A stretch of DNA of 64,000 bases from Shinella sp. SUS2 (GCF_001262505.1 NZ_KQ410740.1:62001-126000); one strand, 5' to 3'. Counted from the first letter of the stretch, positions 51,732 to 62,700 are shown. Numbers and translations are program-made. Notes: a model not told the origin generated them from the letters alone.

Positions 51732-53252
51732 ATGGTAAAATATCCGGGCGGCGCGCTGCTGCCCACGCTGCAATTCGACCGCACCTCCCGAACGCCGATC
51801 AGTGCCCAGCTCTGCACGGCACTACGCGAGATGATTCTCTCGGGCGAACTCCAGCCCGGCGAACGCCTGCCCTCCAGCCGCACGCTGGCGAAAGATCACG
51901 GCGTTTCCCGCACCACGGCGATCAGCGTCTACGAACAGCTTGCTGCGGAAGGGCTGATCCGGTCGAGCATCGGTGCCGGGGCCTATGTCGCCGAAACGTT
52001 GCGCGACGGCCGGCCCGCCGCCACCGCGGCAAGCCCGGCCGGAGACGAGATCCGCAGCCCGCCGCGCCTCGCGCAGCTCAGCGCGGACGCCTCCGAACAC
52101 TACTTTCCCCGCCTCGCGCACCCTGAAAACCCACGGCCCTTCATCACCGGCATTCCGGCCTTCGACGAGTTCCCGATGGCGCTCTGGGCGAGCATGGTGG
52201 CACGTTACTGGCGCCAGCCGCGCAACCTCCTGCTCGGCTACCCACCGGCCGAAGGGCTGATGGAATTGCGCCGGGCCGTCGCGATGCATCTGCGCGCCAA
52301 CCGCGGCATCACCTGCGAACCCGAACAGGTTTTCATCTTCAACGGCGCGCAGGACGCCTTCAACCGCATCGGTAATACCCTGCTCGATCCCGGCGATACG
52401 GTCTGGATCGAGAATCCCGGCGCGATCGGCGCGCGCAACAGCCTGATTTCCTCGGGTGCGCGGCTGGTGCCGCTCAGCATCGACGAGGAGGGCATCAATG
52501 TCGCCGAGGGGCTGGAGGTCGCGCCGGATTTCCGCCTCGCCTTCGTGACGCCCGCCCACCAGCACCCGCTCGGCGTGACGATGAGCCTGCAACGCCGCTT
52601 CGAATTGTTGCGCGCGGCCGAAAGGGCAGGTGCCTGGATCATCGAGGACGACTATGTCGGCGAGTTCCACTATGCCGGCCATCCGCCGCCGACGCTGAAG
52701 AGCGTCGATACGTCGGGCCGCGTCATCTATGTCGGCAGCTTTTCGAAAACGCTGTTCGCAGCCCTCCGCCTCGGCTACGTCGTCGCGCCGCCCGGTCTGG
52801 TCGATGTCTTTTGCCGCATCGCCGGAGCGACATTGCAAGGCTCGGCCGCCAGCCTGCAATCCGTCGTCGCAAGCTTTATCGAGTGTGGCCATTTCGCCAG
52901 CCATATCAGGCGCATGCGGCGGGTTTATGCCGAACGGCTCCAGGCTCTGCTCGACGGTGCGGCGACGCATATGCAGGGTGTTCTGGAAGTCGCGCCCACC
53001 GAAACCGGCTTTCACACCGTCGGGCGTCTTGCCGAGGATTTCGATGAACGCGCCGTCGCGCGCCGGGCGGCCGAGCGCAACATCCTCGTCTCGCCGATCG
53101 GCCGCTTCGCCATCACGCCCGTCCGCCAGCGCGGCCTCATCCTCGGCTTCAGCTCCGCCCCGCCGCGCATGATCGCAAGCGCGGCGGAAACGCTCGGCGC
53201 GGTCTTGAAGGACATGCGCAAGGCAGATGGCCCGAACCGTATCAGTGCGTGA
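51732..53252 (+). CDS. MocR-family regulator (GntR DNA-binding domain fused to PLP aminotransferase-like domain)
   Basis: 506 residues. The GntR winged helix (TPISAQLCTALREMILSGEL, LPSSRTLAKDHGVSRTTAIS) covers about 18-88. A fold-type I aminotransferase domain (about 120-500) follows, with the PLP lysine Lys339 in VGSFSKTLFAALRLGY. MocR proteins sense amino compounds or PLP itself and bind direct repeats. ATG 51732 follows GGGAGG. Divergent from the enolase/ALDH operon; the shared repeats indicate that it also controls the Pot operon. Confidence 0.9.
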   Translation: MVKYPGGALLPTLQFDRTSRTPISAQLCTALREMILSGELQPGERLPSSRTLAKDHGVSRTTAISVYEQLAAEGLIRSSIGAGAYVAETLRDGRPAATAASPAGDEIRSPPRLAQLSADASEHYFPRLAHPENPRPFITGIPAFDEFPMALWASMVARYWRQPRNLLLGYPPAEGLMELRRAVAMHLRANRGITCEPEQVFIFNGAQDAFNRIGNTLLDPGDTVWIENPGAIGARNSLISSGARLVPLSIDEEGINVAEGLEVAPDFRLAFVTPAHQHPLGVTMSLQRRFELLRAAERAGAWIIEDDYVGEFHYAGHPPPTLKSVDTSGRVIYVGSFSKTLFAALRLGYVVAPPGLVDVFCRIAGATLQGSAASLQSVVASFIECGHFASHIRRMRRVYAERLQALLDGAATHMQGVLEVAPTETGFHTVGRLAEDFDERAVARRAAERNILVSPIGRFAITPVRQRGLILGFSSAPPRMIASAAETLGAVLKDMRKADGPNRISA

Positions 53253-53267
53253 GACGCGCCTGGCGGC

Positions 53268-54884
53268 TCAGCACGCGTCGGCGAGGATAAGGTCAGACCC
53301 TTTTTCGCCCACCATGATGGTCGGTGCATTGAGGTTTCCCGAGGTGATGCGCGGGAACACCGAGGCGTCGACGATACGCAGCGCCTCCAGGCCATGGACG
53401 CGCAGGCGCGGATCGACAACGGACGTCGGCGCATCCGGCCCCATGGCGCAGGTGCCGCAAGGATGGAACACCGAACCGGAGCGCGCGCGGATGTCGGCAA
53501 TCAGGCCCCCATCATCCAGGATCCCGGCACCCGGGCGGATCTCCTGTTCGATGATCTCCCGCATCGGGCCGGTCCGTGAAAGGCGCCGCAGGAAATGCGC
53601 GGCCTCCAGCAGCTCCTGCACATCCTCTTCCGTCGAAAGATAGTTCGGCTGGATTTCCGGCGCGGCGAAGGGGTCAGCGGAACGGATGGCGAGTTGGCCA
53701 CGACTTGTCGGGTGGCAGTTCGACACGCCGACGAGGAAGCCGGGGAAAGGATCGGGGCTCATCAATGCGCGCCGACCGGGAATGGCACGGGTATAGCTGA
53801 CGGGCGAGAAATAGAGCTGCATGTTGGGGCGCGCGCGCTCCGGGCTTGTGCGAAAGAACCCGCCGCCCTGGTTCACGCTGAGCGAGAGCGGGCCGCTGCG
53901 CGTCAGCACGTAGCGCAGCCCCACCCGCAGCCGTCCCCACCACGGCCGCAGCACATCGTTGAGCGTCGGCTGCCGGCTCCTGTAGAGATGGTCGAAGCCG
54001 ATATGGTCTTGCAGGTTCCGCCCCACGGCGGGCGCCGCGTGAACGACATCGATGCCGTGACGCTTCAAGAGGGCCGGCTCGCCGACGCCGGAAAGCTGGA
54101 GCAGCTGAGGCGTGTTGACCGCACCGGCCGACAGGATGACCTCGCGCCGCGCGCGAACCTGCCGAACCACCCCACCCTGCCGGTATTCCACACCGACCGC
54201 CCGCTTTCCCTCAAAAAGCACACGGGTCGCATGCGCAGCCTTGATCACCCGCAGGTTCGACCGCCTGCGGGCGGGAGCGAGATAAGCCGTCGCCGTCGAG
54301 CAGCGAAAACCGTCACGCGTCGTGATCTGGTAGATGCCGACGCCCTCCTGGGTCGCGCCGTTGAAATCCAAATTGCGCGACAGGCCGGCCTCGACGCCGC
54401 CGGCAAGATAGTTCCGGCAGAGCGGATGCACGACCCCCTCTATGTTGGTAACGGTCAGCGGCCCGTCCTTGCCGCGCCACGTGTCGGCACCCGCAAGATT
54501 GTCCTCCATGCGCCGGAAGAGTGGCAGGACATCCGCATAGCCCCATCCCGGATTGCCAAGCGCGCGCCAGCCGTCGAAATCTTCGGCCTGCCCGCGGATG
54601 AACACCATCGCGTTGATCGAGCTGGACCCGCCGATGACCTTGCCCCGCGGCCAGTAGGACTGGCGGCCGTCGAAACCGGGCACCGGCTCCGTCAGATACT
54701 TCCAGTTCAGCGTCTTGTGATAGAAGGCCTTGCCGTAGCCGATCGGCATGCGCACCCAGAAATTCAGATCGCTGCCGCCAGCCTCCAGCAGTGCCACGCG
54801 ATAGCGCCCACCGTCGGAAAGGCGGTTCGCCAGCACGCAGCCCGCCGAGCCCGCACCGACGATCACATAATCGAACTCATCCAT
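53268..54884 (-). CDS. GMC-family FAD-dependent alcohol oxidoreductase
   Basis: 538 residues. FAD fold DYVIVGAGSAGCVLANRLSD at the N terminus, signature 1 GKVIGGSSSINAMVFIRGQ, signature 2 GAVNTPQLLQLSGVG, and active-site His in VFHPCGTCAMG. Oxidises an alcohol to an aldehyde. ATG 54884 preferred; TTG 54911 would add nine residues. Converges on mocR with 15 bp between stops, so whether it belongs to the MocR pathway is uncertain. No MocR-type repeat was seen upstream of it. Confidence 0.86.
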   Translation of the reverse strand: MDEFDYVIVGAGSAGCVLANRLSDGGRYRVALLEAGGSDLNFWVRMPIGYGKAFYHKTLNWKYLTEPVPGFDGRQSYWPRGKVIGGSSSINAMVFIRGQAEDFDGWRALGNPGWGYADVLPLFRRMEDNLAGADTWRGKDGPLTVTNIEGVVHPLCRNYLAGGVEAGLSRNLDFNGATQEGVGIYQITTRDGFRCSTATAYLAPARRRSNLRVIKAAHATRVLFEGKRAVGVEYRQGGVVRQVRARREVILSAGAVNTPQLLQLSGVGEPALLKRHGIDVVHAAPAVGRNLQDHIGFDHLYRSRQPTLNDVLRPWWGRLRVGLRYVLTRSGPLSLSVNQGGGFFRTSPERARPNMQLYFSPVSYTRAIPGRRALMSPDPFPGFLVGVSNCHPTSRGQLAIRSADPFAAPEIQPNYLSTEEDVQELLEAAHFLRRLSRTGPMREIIEQEIRPGAGILDDGGLIADIRARSGSVFHPCGTCAMGPDAPTSVVDPRLRVHGLEALRIVDASVFPRITSGNLNAPTIMVGEKGSDLILADAC

Positions 54885-54952
54885 CTGCCGCTTCACTCCC
54901 GGACCCTTCAAGGCTCCCCGTGCCTTGAAACCCCTTCCTATCGTGAACCGGA

Positions 54953-55240
54953 TTGCAGGGCAGTGTCCATTTCGATCCGATTGACATACCAGTCCGCACC
55001 CCCGGCCCGGCCAGATCGAAGATCAGCACGCGAACGGCAAATGGATGGATGCAGGCCAAAGGGTCCCATGCCGGCGAGACCGAAGAATTCGCCATCGTCG
55101 TTTCCGGCCTTTTCGAACTGGTCATGGAAGGCATGACGCGCGCCTGCAATCCCGGTGACCACCTTGTCGTGGAAGCCGGCGTCGAGCACGCCATCCGCGT
55201 CATCGAACCGGGTCGGCTCGTGCTGATCGGCAGGACGTAA
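54953..55240 (+). CDS. Small cupin-domain protein, start uncertain
   Basis: Up to 95 residues. The C-terminal two-thirds read as a single cupin barrel (SHAGETEEFAIVVSGLFELV, NPGDHLVVEAGVEHAIRV). The first 30 residues carry no signal and begin with a weak TTG at 54953; a shorter protein is possible. The lone metal-binding His in VEHAIRV is present; the first motif lacks the usual HxH pair. Function unknown. Lies divergently between the GMC gene and bioB. Confidence 0.55.
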   Translation: MQGSVHFDPIDIPVRTPGPARSKISTRTANGWMQAKGSHAGETEEFAIVVSGLFELVMEGMTRACNPGDHLVVEAGVEHAIRVIEPGRLVLIGRT

Positions 55241-55367
55241 AACCTCATAACCCAGACGCGGACAGGTTTCTGAAACGCTCACGCAACCAGTCGCGGGCAA
55301 GCCCTTTTCATGGGCAAGGCGCTCGCCGGAACGGCGTGCACCTTGCCCCGAAGCTGGTTAGGCAAGT

Positions 55368-56357
55368 TTATTCTCCCGCGAGCAGAGAAGCGGGCCTCAC
55401 GGCCGGGGCCACATGCATGCCCAGCCGCGCCAGCAGATCCCGATCCTTCCAGGCCGCCGGATTACCGGTTGTCAGCAGCTGATCGCCGACGAAAATGGAG
55501 TTCGCCCCCGCGAGGAAGCACAATGCCTGCAATTCGTCGCTCATTCCTGTGCGGCCGGCCGACAGGCGGACCACCGAAGCTGGCATAAGCACGCGCGCCA
55601 AGGCCACGAGGCGGACAAGTGCAAACGGGTCGACCGGCCTTGCCGTGCGCTGCACCGGCACGCCCTCGATCTCATTCCACAGGTTGATCGGCACGCTATC
55701 GGGGTGGGCCGGCAGGGTGGCCAGTGTAACCAGCATGGCGATGCGATCTTCTTCCGTCTCGCCCATGCCGAGGATCCCGCCACAACAGACCTTGATCCCG
55801 CCCTTCCGGACATGCTCGACGGTCTCCAGACGGTCTTCCATCGTCCGTGTCGTGGCGATCTGCCGGTAATAGTCCGGCGACGTGTCGATGTTGTGGTTGT
55901 AGAAATCCAGCCCCGCCACCTTCAGGCGTGTAACCTGCTCGGGACTGAGCATCCCGAGCGTCATGCAGGTCTCCAGCCCCAGTTTCGAGACGCCACGCAC
56001 CATGTCGCAGAGCTTGTCCATGTCGCGGTCCTTGGGGCTGCGCCAGGCCGCACCCATGCAGAAGCGTTGTGCACCGGCGGCCTTGGCGCGCCCGGCGGCC
56101 GCCAGGACCGCATCCACGTCCATCAGCTTCGTTGCCTTCACGCCGGTCTGGTGGTGGGCGGATTGCGAGCAGTAGCCGCAATCCTCAGGGCAGCCACCGG
56201 TCTTGATGCTGAGCAGACTGGCCGTCTCGATCGCCGTTGAATCGAAATACAGTCGGTGGAGACCCTGTGCCCGGTACAGCAGATCCGGAAGCGGCAGCGC
56301 GTGGATCGTTCGTGCCTCCTCCACGGTCCAGTTGGACCTGACCTTGGAGCAGCTCAT
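55368..56357 (-). CDS. bioB: Biotin synthase (radical SAM)
   Basis: 329 residues. The 4Fe-4S radical-SAM motif is Cys56, Cys60, Cys63 ([10 protein letters not shown]), and the 2Fe-2S ligands lie in [17 protein letters not shown] and similar positions, with IDTSPDYY. It inserts sulfur into dethiobiotin. Starts with ATG 56357 in a one-base overlap with the bioY stop (TGATG). No bioF, bioD or bioA in this window, so it may scavenge imported dethiobiotin through BioY or be completed by genes elsewhere. Confidence 0.93.
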   Translation of the reverse strand: MSCSKVRSNWTVEEARTIHALPLPDLLYRAQGLHRLYFDSTAIETASLLSIKTGGCPEDCGYCSQSAHHQTGVKATKLMDVDAVLAAAGRAKAAGAQRFCMGAAWRSPKDRDMDKLCDMVRGVSKLGLETCMTLGMLSPEQVTRLKVAGLDFYNHNIDTSPDYYRQIATTRTMEDRLETVEHVRKGGIKVCCGGILGMGETEEDRIAMLVTLATLPAHPDSVPINLWNEIEGVPVQRTARPVDPFALVRLVALARVLMPASVVRLSAGRTGMSDELQALCFLAGANSIFVGDQLLTTGNPAAWKDRDLLARLGMHVAPAVRPASLLAGE

Positions 56358-56911
56358 CACATCCGCCCCTTCAGCCGGCTCAGGCCCGTCACGCACGCTG
56401 TTGCCAACGCACTCTTGATCAGGTCTCCAAGGATGAAGGGCGCAAAACCGGCCGCGATCAATCCGGATGCTGGCACGAAGATCGCCAGCCAGAGAAGACC
56501 GGCAACATAGACCACGGAAAGGCCCGCGAGCATTGCCAGAGCCTGTCCCATCCAGCCCCGTCCCTGTGCCAATCGCCCGATCACCACGGTCGAAGCCAGA
56601 TAGCCGACCAGGTAGCCACCGGTTGGACCAGCCATATAGGCCAATCCGATCCCACGTTCCGGCGAGCCCGAAAAGACGGGCAGGCCCGTCGCCCCAGCGG
56701 CCAGATAGGTGGCCATGGCCAGGAAGCCGAGCCTTGGGCCGAGGGCCGCGGCCAGGAAGAACACTGCAAGGGTATGCAGCGTCATCGGGACAGGCCAAAA
56801 TGGGAACTGTATCTTGGCGCCGAGTGTGATGATCGCCGCACCGCAAAGGGCGATTGCCGCCTCGCGCCAAAGCGATACCGAGCGTTCTAACGAGGGGTTG
56901 AACAATGCCAT
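56357..56911 (-). CDS. bioY: Biotin transporter, BioY
   Basis: 184 residues with about six helices and the BioY signature ([31 protein letters not shown]). GGAGG at 56920-56924 precedes ATG 56911. BioY is the S-component of biotin ECF transporters and can work without its own ATPase. Two BioR-type boxes lie 31-40 and 74-83 bp upstream of the start, so it is probably repressed by BioR when biotin is ample. Confidence 0.92.
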   Translation of the reverse strand: MALFNPSLERSVSLWREAAIALCGAAIITLGAKIQFPFWPVPMTLHTLAVFFLAAALGPRLGFLAMATYLAAGATGLPVFSGSPERGIGLAYMAGPTGGYLVGYLASTVVIGRLAQGRGWMGQALAMLAGLSVVYVAGLLWLAIFVPASGLIAAGFAPFILGDLIKSALATACVTGLSRLKGRM

Positions 56912-56941
56912 CGAGGCGTCCTCCAAGGATAGGTTTCGAAT

Positions 56942-56951
56942 CTATCTATAA
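56942..56951. promoter_or_regulatory. BioR box 1 upstream of bioY
   Basis: CTATCTATAA matches the published rhizobial BioR consensus TTATMKATAA at 9 of 10 positions. Lies 31-40 bp before the bioY start. Confidence 0.6.
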
Positions 56952-56984
56952 TCTTGGGGAAGGGCGATGGGTGAGCAATCAGGA

Positions 56985-56994
56985 TTATAGATAA
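56985..56994. promoter_or_regulatory. BioR box 2 upstream of bioY
   Basis: TTATAGATAA is an exact match to the BioR consensus. It lies immediately after the bioR stop and 74-83 bp before the bioY start, 43 bp from box 1. Confidence 0.75.
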
Positions 56995-57663
56995 TTATCC
57001 TGGAATCTCGTAAGTCTCTCTGGGATCAGCATTTTTTACAGACGGCTTCCGCTTGCCGATCCAGCCGACATGGCGCGCCAATGTCGAGCAAGCGAAATCA
57101 ATCCGCCCTTCCCGCAGAGCATTCAAAATCGCACGATGGTCATGATCGGTGCGAGCTTCCCAGTCCCGACGCCAGGCGGCAAACAGAAACCGCGCGCTGG
57201 CCGCCTGCAGGTCATCGATCGTTCGAAGCAAGCGCGGCATACGGCAGGGCGCTAGGATAAGATGGTGGAACCGACGGTTTGCAAGCTCCCAGTCCCGCAC
57301 ATTCGTTGCACAATCCCCGAGCCGGTTAACCTCTTCTGCTTCCTCGATAATAAAGCGCGTCAAGTTGGGTGCGGCGTGGCGCAGCGCCAATATCTCCAGG
57401 CTCGCCCGCATCTCGGCAACCTCGCGCAATTCGGCGACGTCGAAATCCGTGACACGAAACCCCCGCCAGGGCTCATTCTCCGCCAACCCCTGCGTTTGCA
57501 ATGCCCGGAAAGCCTCGCGCACCGGCACATGACTGGCCCCGAATTCGGCGGCGATATGGTCCTGCCGCAGCCGCGCGCCCGGGGGAATCTCGCCCGTGAT
57601 GATCCGGCCGGCAAGAATACGGGCAATGCGTTCGGAAAGAGTTTCGTCTGCAGTGGTTGACAT
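56995..57663 (-). CDS. bioR: Biotin repressor BioR (GntR family)
   Basis: 222 residues. The N-terminal GntR winged helix (LSERIARILAGRIITGEIPP, RLRQDHIAAEFGASHVPVRE) is followed by an FCD-type alpha-helical domain (residues about 80-210). The adjacent bioY-bioB genes and three TTATAGATAA-type boxes identify it as BioR, the alphaproteobacterial biotin regulator. The third box, 4 bp before its start, indicates autoregulation. Confidence 0.88.
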   Translation of the reverse strand: MSTTADETLSERIARILAGRIITGEIPPGARLRQDHIAAEFGASHVPVREAFRALQTQGLAENEPWRGFRVTDFDVAELREVAEMRASLEILALRHAAPNLTRFIIEEAEEVNRLGDCATNVRDWELANRRFHHLILAPCRMPRLLRTIDDLQAASARFLFAAWRRDWEARTDHDHRAILNALREGRIDFACSTLARHVGWIGKRKPSVKNADPRETYEIPG

Positions 57664-57666
57664 GAA

Positions 57667-57676
57667 TCATAGATAA
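57667..57676. promoter_or_regulatory. BioR box upstream of bioR
   Basis: TCATAGATAA differs from the BioR consensus at one base and lies 4 bp before the bioR start codon, suited to repression of its own gene. Confidence 0.55.
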
Positions 57677-57793
57677 TCCGAGACGCCAGGCCTGTCGATC
57701 CCTTCGCACAGGCGCGTTGCGCTGCCTCAGTCTTAGAATTCAACGGCAAAGGCCTACCTCAAAAAAGCGGTTTGTGGCCTGACTGCTTGCCGC

Positions 57794-58579
57794 TCACAGA
57801 GCCTGCCCCTGGCATCTCTCCAACACCGCGAACCTTTTCCATTTGGCCAACAGGCCGAAATGCGGCCGTGCCAGGCGCCTTGTGTTGCCGTCCGCAATGT
57901 TCCGACCTCCGGCGAACGCCACATAGTTCGACGTGGAACCCGACGACCAGCAGCAGTCCGCGCTGTTGGTATGTGCCTCCACCAGGACGGAAGGGCTGGA
58001 CGCGCGATCGGCGACCAGCGCTTCGATGCGATCCATGCGCTCGTCATAGAATCGGGTGAAGGCGCCCGCGCGGTCCGCTTTGCCGAACATCTCGCCGAGG
58101 GTGCGCATCGAGCCGGTGATCTCTCGTCGCCCGCGGCTGACCGTATCGGAGGCCGCGCCGATGAACACGACCGCGACACCCGCTTTTTCGAGCTGGCGGA
58201 CGACGTTGTCGTCGGCGTATAGCCTGGACCAAGCACCGCGACGTCCGGTTCCAGAGCAAGCGCCGCCTCCACGGAGAAGCCACCGGCATTGGGATCGCCG
58301 AGGCTCGCTATGCGGTCGAGCTCGGGAAAACGCCGGCGGTCCAGAGGAAGGAGGCTTGCGGCGATGCGGTCGGCCCCCCGCCCAGCCGACGATCGGCGCG
58401 ACCGGATCGTCGAGCAGCAGCGAGAGAAAGATGAAATCGAGGCTGTCCCCCAGCACCACTCTTTGCGGCGGGCCGGCAAGGTCGATGGAACGCCCCAGGA
58501 TATCGGTGATGCGCTCCGCCGCCGAAGCGCCGGCAAAGAGCTGCAGAAAGACAGCAAGCATCAATGCCAGAAGCCGCAT
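57794..58579 (-). pseudogene. Iron-siderophore/hemin ABC binding protein (FecB-like), frameshifted and C-terminally truncated
   Basis: Signal peptide (MRLLALMLAVFLQLFAGASA) from ATG 58579, then DILGRSIDLAGPPQRVVLGD and DSLDFIFLSLLLDDPVAPIV. The frame breaks in a C6 run at 58374-58379; ADRIAASLLPLDRRRFPELD and EAALALEPDVAVLGPG continue in a second frame, then the first frame resumes near 58220 (ADDNVVRQLEKAGVAVVFIG, NSADCCWSSGS). It stops after about 261 residues without the C-terminal lobe. Overlaps the oligopeptidase remnant stop by one base (TGATG). Confidence 0.65.
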
Positions 58580-59580
58580 CAGCCAAGCGCCCATTCCGCG
58601 AAGGCGTAGACATGCGCCATATGCCGGAACTCTGAAAGGCGCCGGGAGGCACCGCCATGGCCGCCGCATTCCATCAGTGTCTCAAGGAGGAAAGGAGAGG
58701 TGCCCGTCGAACGGGTGTGCAGGCGCGCGATCCATTTTGCCGCCTCCGAGTAGGGAACCCGTCCGTCCGAAATGCCGGTCGTCGCCAGAACGGGCGGATA
58801 GGGTTTTGCACCAATGGTCTCGTAAGGCGCATAAGCAGCGATGACGGCATGGTCCGCTGGGACGTTTTTCGGGTCACCCCATTCGGCGCACTCGGGTTGG
58901 GTGAGCGGCAACGTATAGTCGCTCTGGCTGTTGAGAACATCGACGAAGGGAACTTCCGCTATGACACCGCCAAACAACCCCGGAGCCAAGTCGAGTGCCG
59001 CCCCAACCAAGAGCCCGCCCGCAGAAGCGCCCTGGGCCACAATGCGGCCTGCAGCGGTGTATCCTTCCTGAACAAGGCCGTTCGCACAGGCAGCGAAATC
59101 GGAGAAGCTGTTCGGTTTCGAACGCCCCCTGCCCGCCTCATGCCAGCCTCGCCCGTTTTCCCCACCGCCGCGCACATGCGCGATGGCATAGACCCAGCCG
59201 CGATCGACAAGGGACAGGACTGCCGGATCAAAGGATGGTTCGCAGCAATGGCCGTACGCGCCGTAGCCGTAGAGCAGCAGCGGCGCGGACCCGTTGCAAG
59301 GCGTCGCGCGCAACTTGAGGAGGGAAATCGGCACACGGACGCCATCCGAGGCCTCGGCATAGGATATCAACGTGTCGTAGCGACTTGCTTCAAAACCGGC
59401 GCCCGGCTGCTCCCACAGTTGCTCGACGCTCGCCGTTGCCGGGTCATGGGCGTTCAGCCGCGCCGTTGCTGCTCTGTGGCAAATCGGAGGCTGGCTTGTC
59501 GGCACCGCTATCAGCGGATCGGATCCTACCTTGAGACCGCTGCCCGAACTCGAAATGGGAGCGGCGCAAGTTTGCGCCAA
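58579..59580 (-). pseudogene. ptrB: Oligopeptidase B (S9A) C-terminal fragment, N-terminal propeller lost
   Basis: About 333 residues corresponding only to the C-terminal alpha/beta-hydrolase half of a roughly 700-residue enzyme. The catalytic Ser (QGASAGGLLVG), Asp (GISDGRVPYSEAAKW) and His (CGGHGGASRR) are all present. The N-terminal beta-propeller that gates the active site is missing; recognisable similarity begins near TARLNAHDPATASVEQLWEQ. It ends at the junction with the glutamate-synthase promoter region, where a 16-bp inverted repeat sits. Likely non-functional. Confidence 0.65.
59563..59578. repeat. Short inverted repeat at the ptrB breakpoint
   Basis: GGCGCAA (59563-59569) and TTGCGCC (59572-59578) are perfect 7-bp arms with a 2-bp centre. 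Its core resembles the hairpin centre at 30671-30697 (GGCGCA ... TGCGCC). Confidence 0.4.
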
Positions 59581-59646
59581 ACTCGGCTCTCATTTGATCA
59601 GAAAATTACGCGTTGATCACACCATGCGAATTTTTCGAACAAAAAC

Positions 59647-59674
59647 TTGACTCGATAACTCCTGTTAATATAGG
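59647..59674 (+). promoter_or_regulatory. Candidate sigma-70 promoter for the glutamate-synthase-like gene
   Basis: TTGACT (59647-59652) and TATAGG (59669-59674) are 16 bp apart, 38 bp before the start codon. Confidence 0.4.
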
Positions 59675-59711
59675 TCAGCATGACTGACGCATCTTGACAG
59701 GAGGACGCACG

Positions 59712-62700
59712 TTGGATCATCGCGAAGAAACCTTCGGCCTTTACGATCACGCTCATGAGAAGAGCAGCTGCGGCGTTGGTTTCATCACGCGAAAAGACGG
59801 CAAACAGACATATGACGTCCTGAAAAAAGGCCACGAAGCGCTCTGCGCCGTGCCCCATCGCGGCGGCATGTCGGCAGAGGGCGTCGGTGACGGCGCCGGG
59901 GTTTCGGTCGATATCTCGCTTGGCTTCTTTCGCAAGCTGACCGGCCGGGACGATCTTGAGGCGCGCCGATTCGGCGTCGGCAATTTCTTCCTGCCGAACG
60001 ATCCGGCCTTCCGGCTGGAGGCCGAAAGCATCATCGAGGGCGCGCTCGCCGAACAGGGTTTCTCCCTGCTTCTGACGCGCGACGTGCCTGTCGATGACAG
60101 CGCGATCCGCCCGGCGGCGATCCGCCACCAGCTCCCGATCCGCCAGTGGGTCTTTGCATGCCATGACGAGAAGGCCCGCCAGGCGGAGTTCGATGTCCGC
60201 ATTCACAAGGCGCTGCTGGCGATCGAGGCGCGCGCCTATACCGAGCCGCAGCTAGCGGGTCTTTATCCGCTCTCGCTGAGCGCGCGGACGCAGGTGCTGA
60301 AGGGCCGGCTGAACTCCAACGAGGTCATGCCCTATTTCCGCGACCTCGTGAATCCTGACCACACCGTCAACACCATGTATTTCCACACGCGGTTCTCCAC
60401 CAACACCGACCCGCACCCCTCCATGGCCCAGCCCTTCCGGCTGATGGCGCACAACGGCGAACTCAACACCGACCGCAAGAACCGCCTGTCGGAAGCCGCG
60501 ATCGCGCTGGCGAAAAACGCCTCGATCATCCGCCCGAAGGGCCAATCGGACAGTTGCCGGCTCGACCAGACGCTTCAGGCGCGGGTCTTGGAGGACGGTC
60601 TCGACCTCGTCACCGCCGTCGTCTCGATGATGCCGCCGGCCTGGGAGAACGACGACACGCTCTCATCCGACGTCGTGGCGATGCTGGAATATTTCTCGCT
60701 CTACGAGGAGAAGAACGACGGCCCCGCCGCGCTGATCTTCGGTGACGGCGACATTATCGGCGCACGTCTCGATCGCCTGGGGCTGCGGCCGCTGCGCACC
60801 GTCGAGACATCGGATTATCTCTGCGTGATGTCGGAAGCCGGCCAGATCGCCTTTCCGCCGGAAAGCGTGCTGCGGCGTGGGCGCATCGAGGCCGGCGGCA
60901 TGCTCTGCTACGACCACACGGAAAAGCGCGCCTTCGGCACCAACGAGGCGCTGGAAATGCTGGCCGCGCGCCGCCCCTATCGTGATCTTCTCGCCGAGGC
61001 GCGCGTCAATCTCGCCGACCTGCCGGAAATCCCGGCCGAGGCGCAGGGCTCGCCGCTGCGCTACAACGGCGATCTCGAACGCAATCAACGGTATGTTGCC
61101 TACTCCTTCAACCAGGAAAGCTTCAAGTTCCTGATGGACCCGATGCTGGCGACCGGGGCGGAAAAGATCTCCGCCATGGGCTACGGCAACGCCATCAACG
61201 CGCTCTCAGACCAGGAAGGCGGCGTCGCGAAGTATTTCTCGCAGCGCTTCGCGCAGGTCACGAACCCGCCGCTCGATTCCATCCGTGAGGCTGATGGCAT
61301 GACCCTGCGCGTGGCGCTCGGCGCCAAGCCGAACATCGGCGCGAAGGCGGCCCGCCAGATCGTCGTGCCCTCGCCGATCCTCACCCACCTCGACATGCTG
61401 CGCATCCGCGAACAGCAGGAAACGCCGGTCAAGCGCTTCGAGATGCTCTATACGCCCGACCTTGCGGACGCCGGCGCGAACGAAATCGCGCTGGAAAAGG
61501 CGATCGACGATCTCTGCGACGCCATCGCCGCCTTCGCGCGCGCCGACGGCGGCATTGCCGTCGTCACCGACCGGCATGTCGCCCGCACCCGCGCCGCCCT
61601 GCCGATGATCCTCGTCGTCTCCGCCGTCAACCAGAAGCTCATCGAGGAGGGCCTGCGTCTGCGGCTGTCTCTGGTGGTCGAGAGCGGGCAGATCGCCTCG
61701 TCGCACCATGTCGCGGCCGTGCTCGGCTTCGGCGCGTCGGCGGTCTATCCGCTCGGCGTGCAGTTCCGCGCCGAGGAAAAGTTCGGCGGCGAGGCCGACA
61801 AAGCCTTCAAGCGTTTTGCCAAGGCGGCCGAAAAGTCGTTGATGAAGACCATGGGCAAGGTCGGCCTGTGCACCGCCGAAAGCTATATCGGCGGCGAGTT
61901 CTTCGAGCCGAACTTCCTCGACACCAACGACCGGGTGCTGAAGCGCTACTTCCCGAACGTCAAGACGCCCGTCGGCGGCGTGAATTTCCAGGTGATCGCC
62001 GCGGCTGTCGCCGACTGGCACGCCAAGGCGCTGACGGTGCAGCGGGAGGACGACATTCCTCTGCTCGGCCTCTTCAAGGAGCGTGCGGAGGGCGCCGGCC
62101 ACTCCTTCGGCACCGCCGCCGTGCGCGGCTTCGTCGACATGACCGAGGAGAAGATCGGCTTTGACAAGCCGGAGGAGGACGATCCGTTCCTGCGCCTGCT
62201 GACACTCAACCGTCTGGACGACGCCTTCGGCCTCGATGACGCCGCCTATCGCAACAATGGCTACGAGAAGCTGGCGCCGGAAACGATCGACAGCTTCGCC
62301 ATCACCCCTGGCTACCGCGCCTTCATCCGCCAGATGACGGACGAGCGCGCGCGCCGCCCCGCCGCGCTGCGCGACGTCCTCGCGCTCCCGGCCGATGTCA
62401 CCTACCTCTCCTCGGCGGAGGATTTCCGCAAGGAAATGGGCCGCTTCTCGCGCAAGGGCAACAACAGCTTCATGGTGCGCGGCCTTGGCTGTGACAGCAT
62501 CGGTCAGGATACGTTCCGCCTCACCCTCACGGATGGCGAACTGGCCCGGCTTGCCGCGCTCGGCCAGTCGCTCGTCATGCGCTTCGGCGGCGATATCCTG
62601 GGCCACTGGCTGGAGGGCGGCGCGCTGATGGTGCAGGCGGCCGGCGAGGCGCTGGACTACCTCTCGCTCATCCGCACGGCGCCGGAGAGCATTCCGCTCG

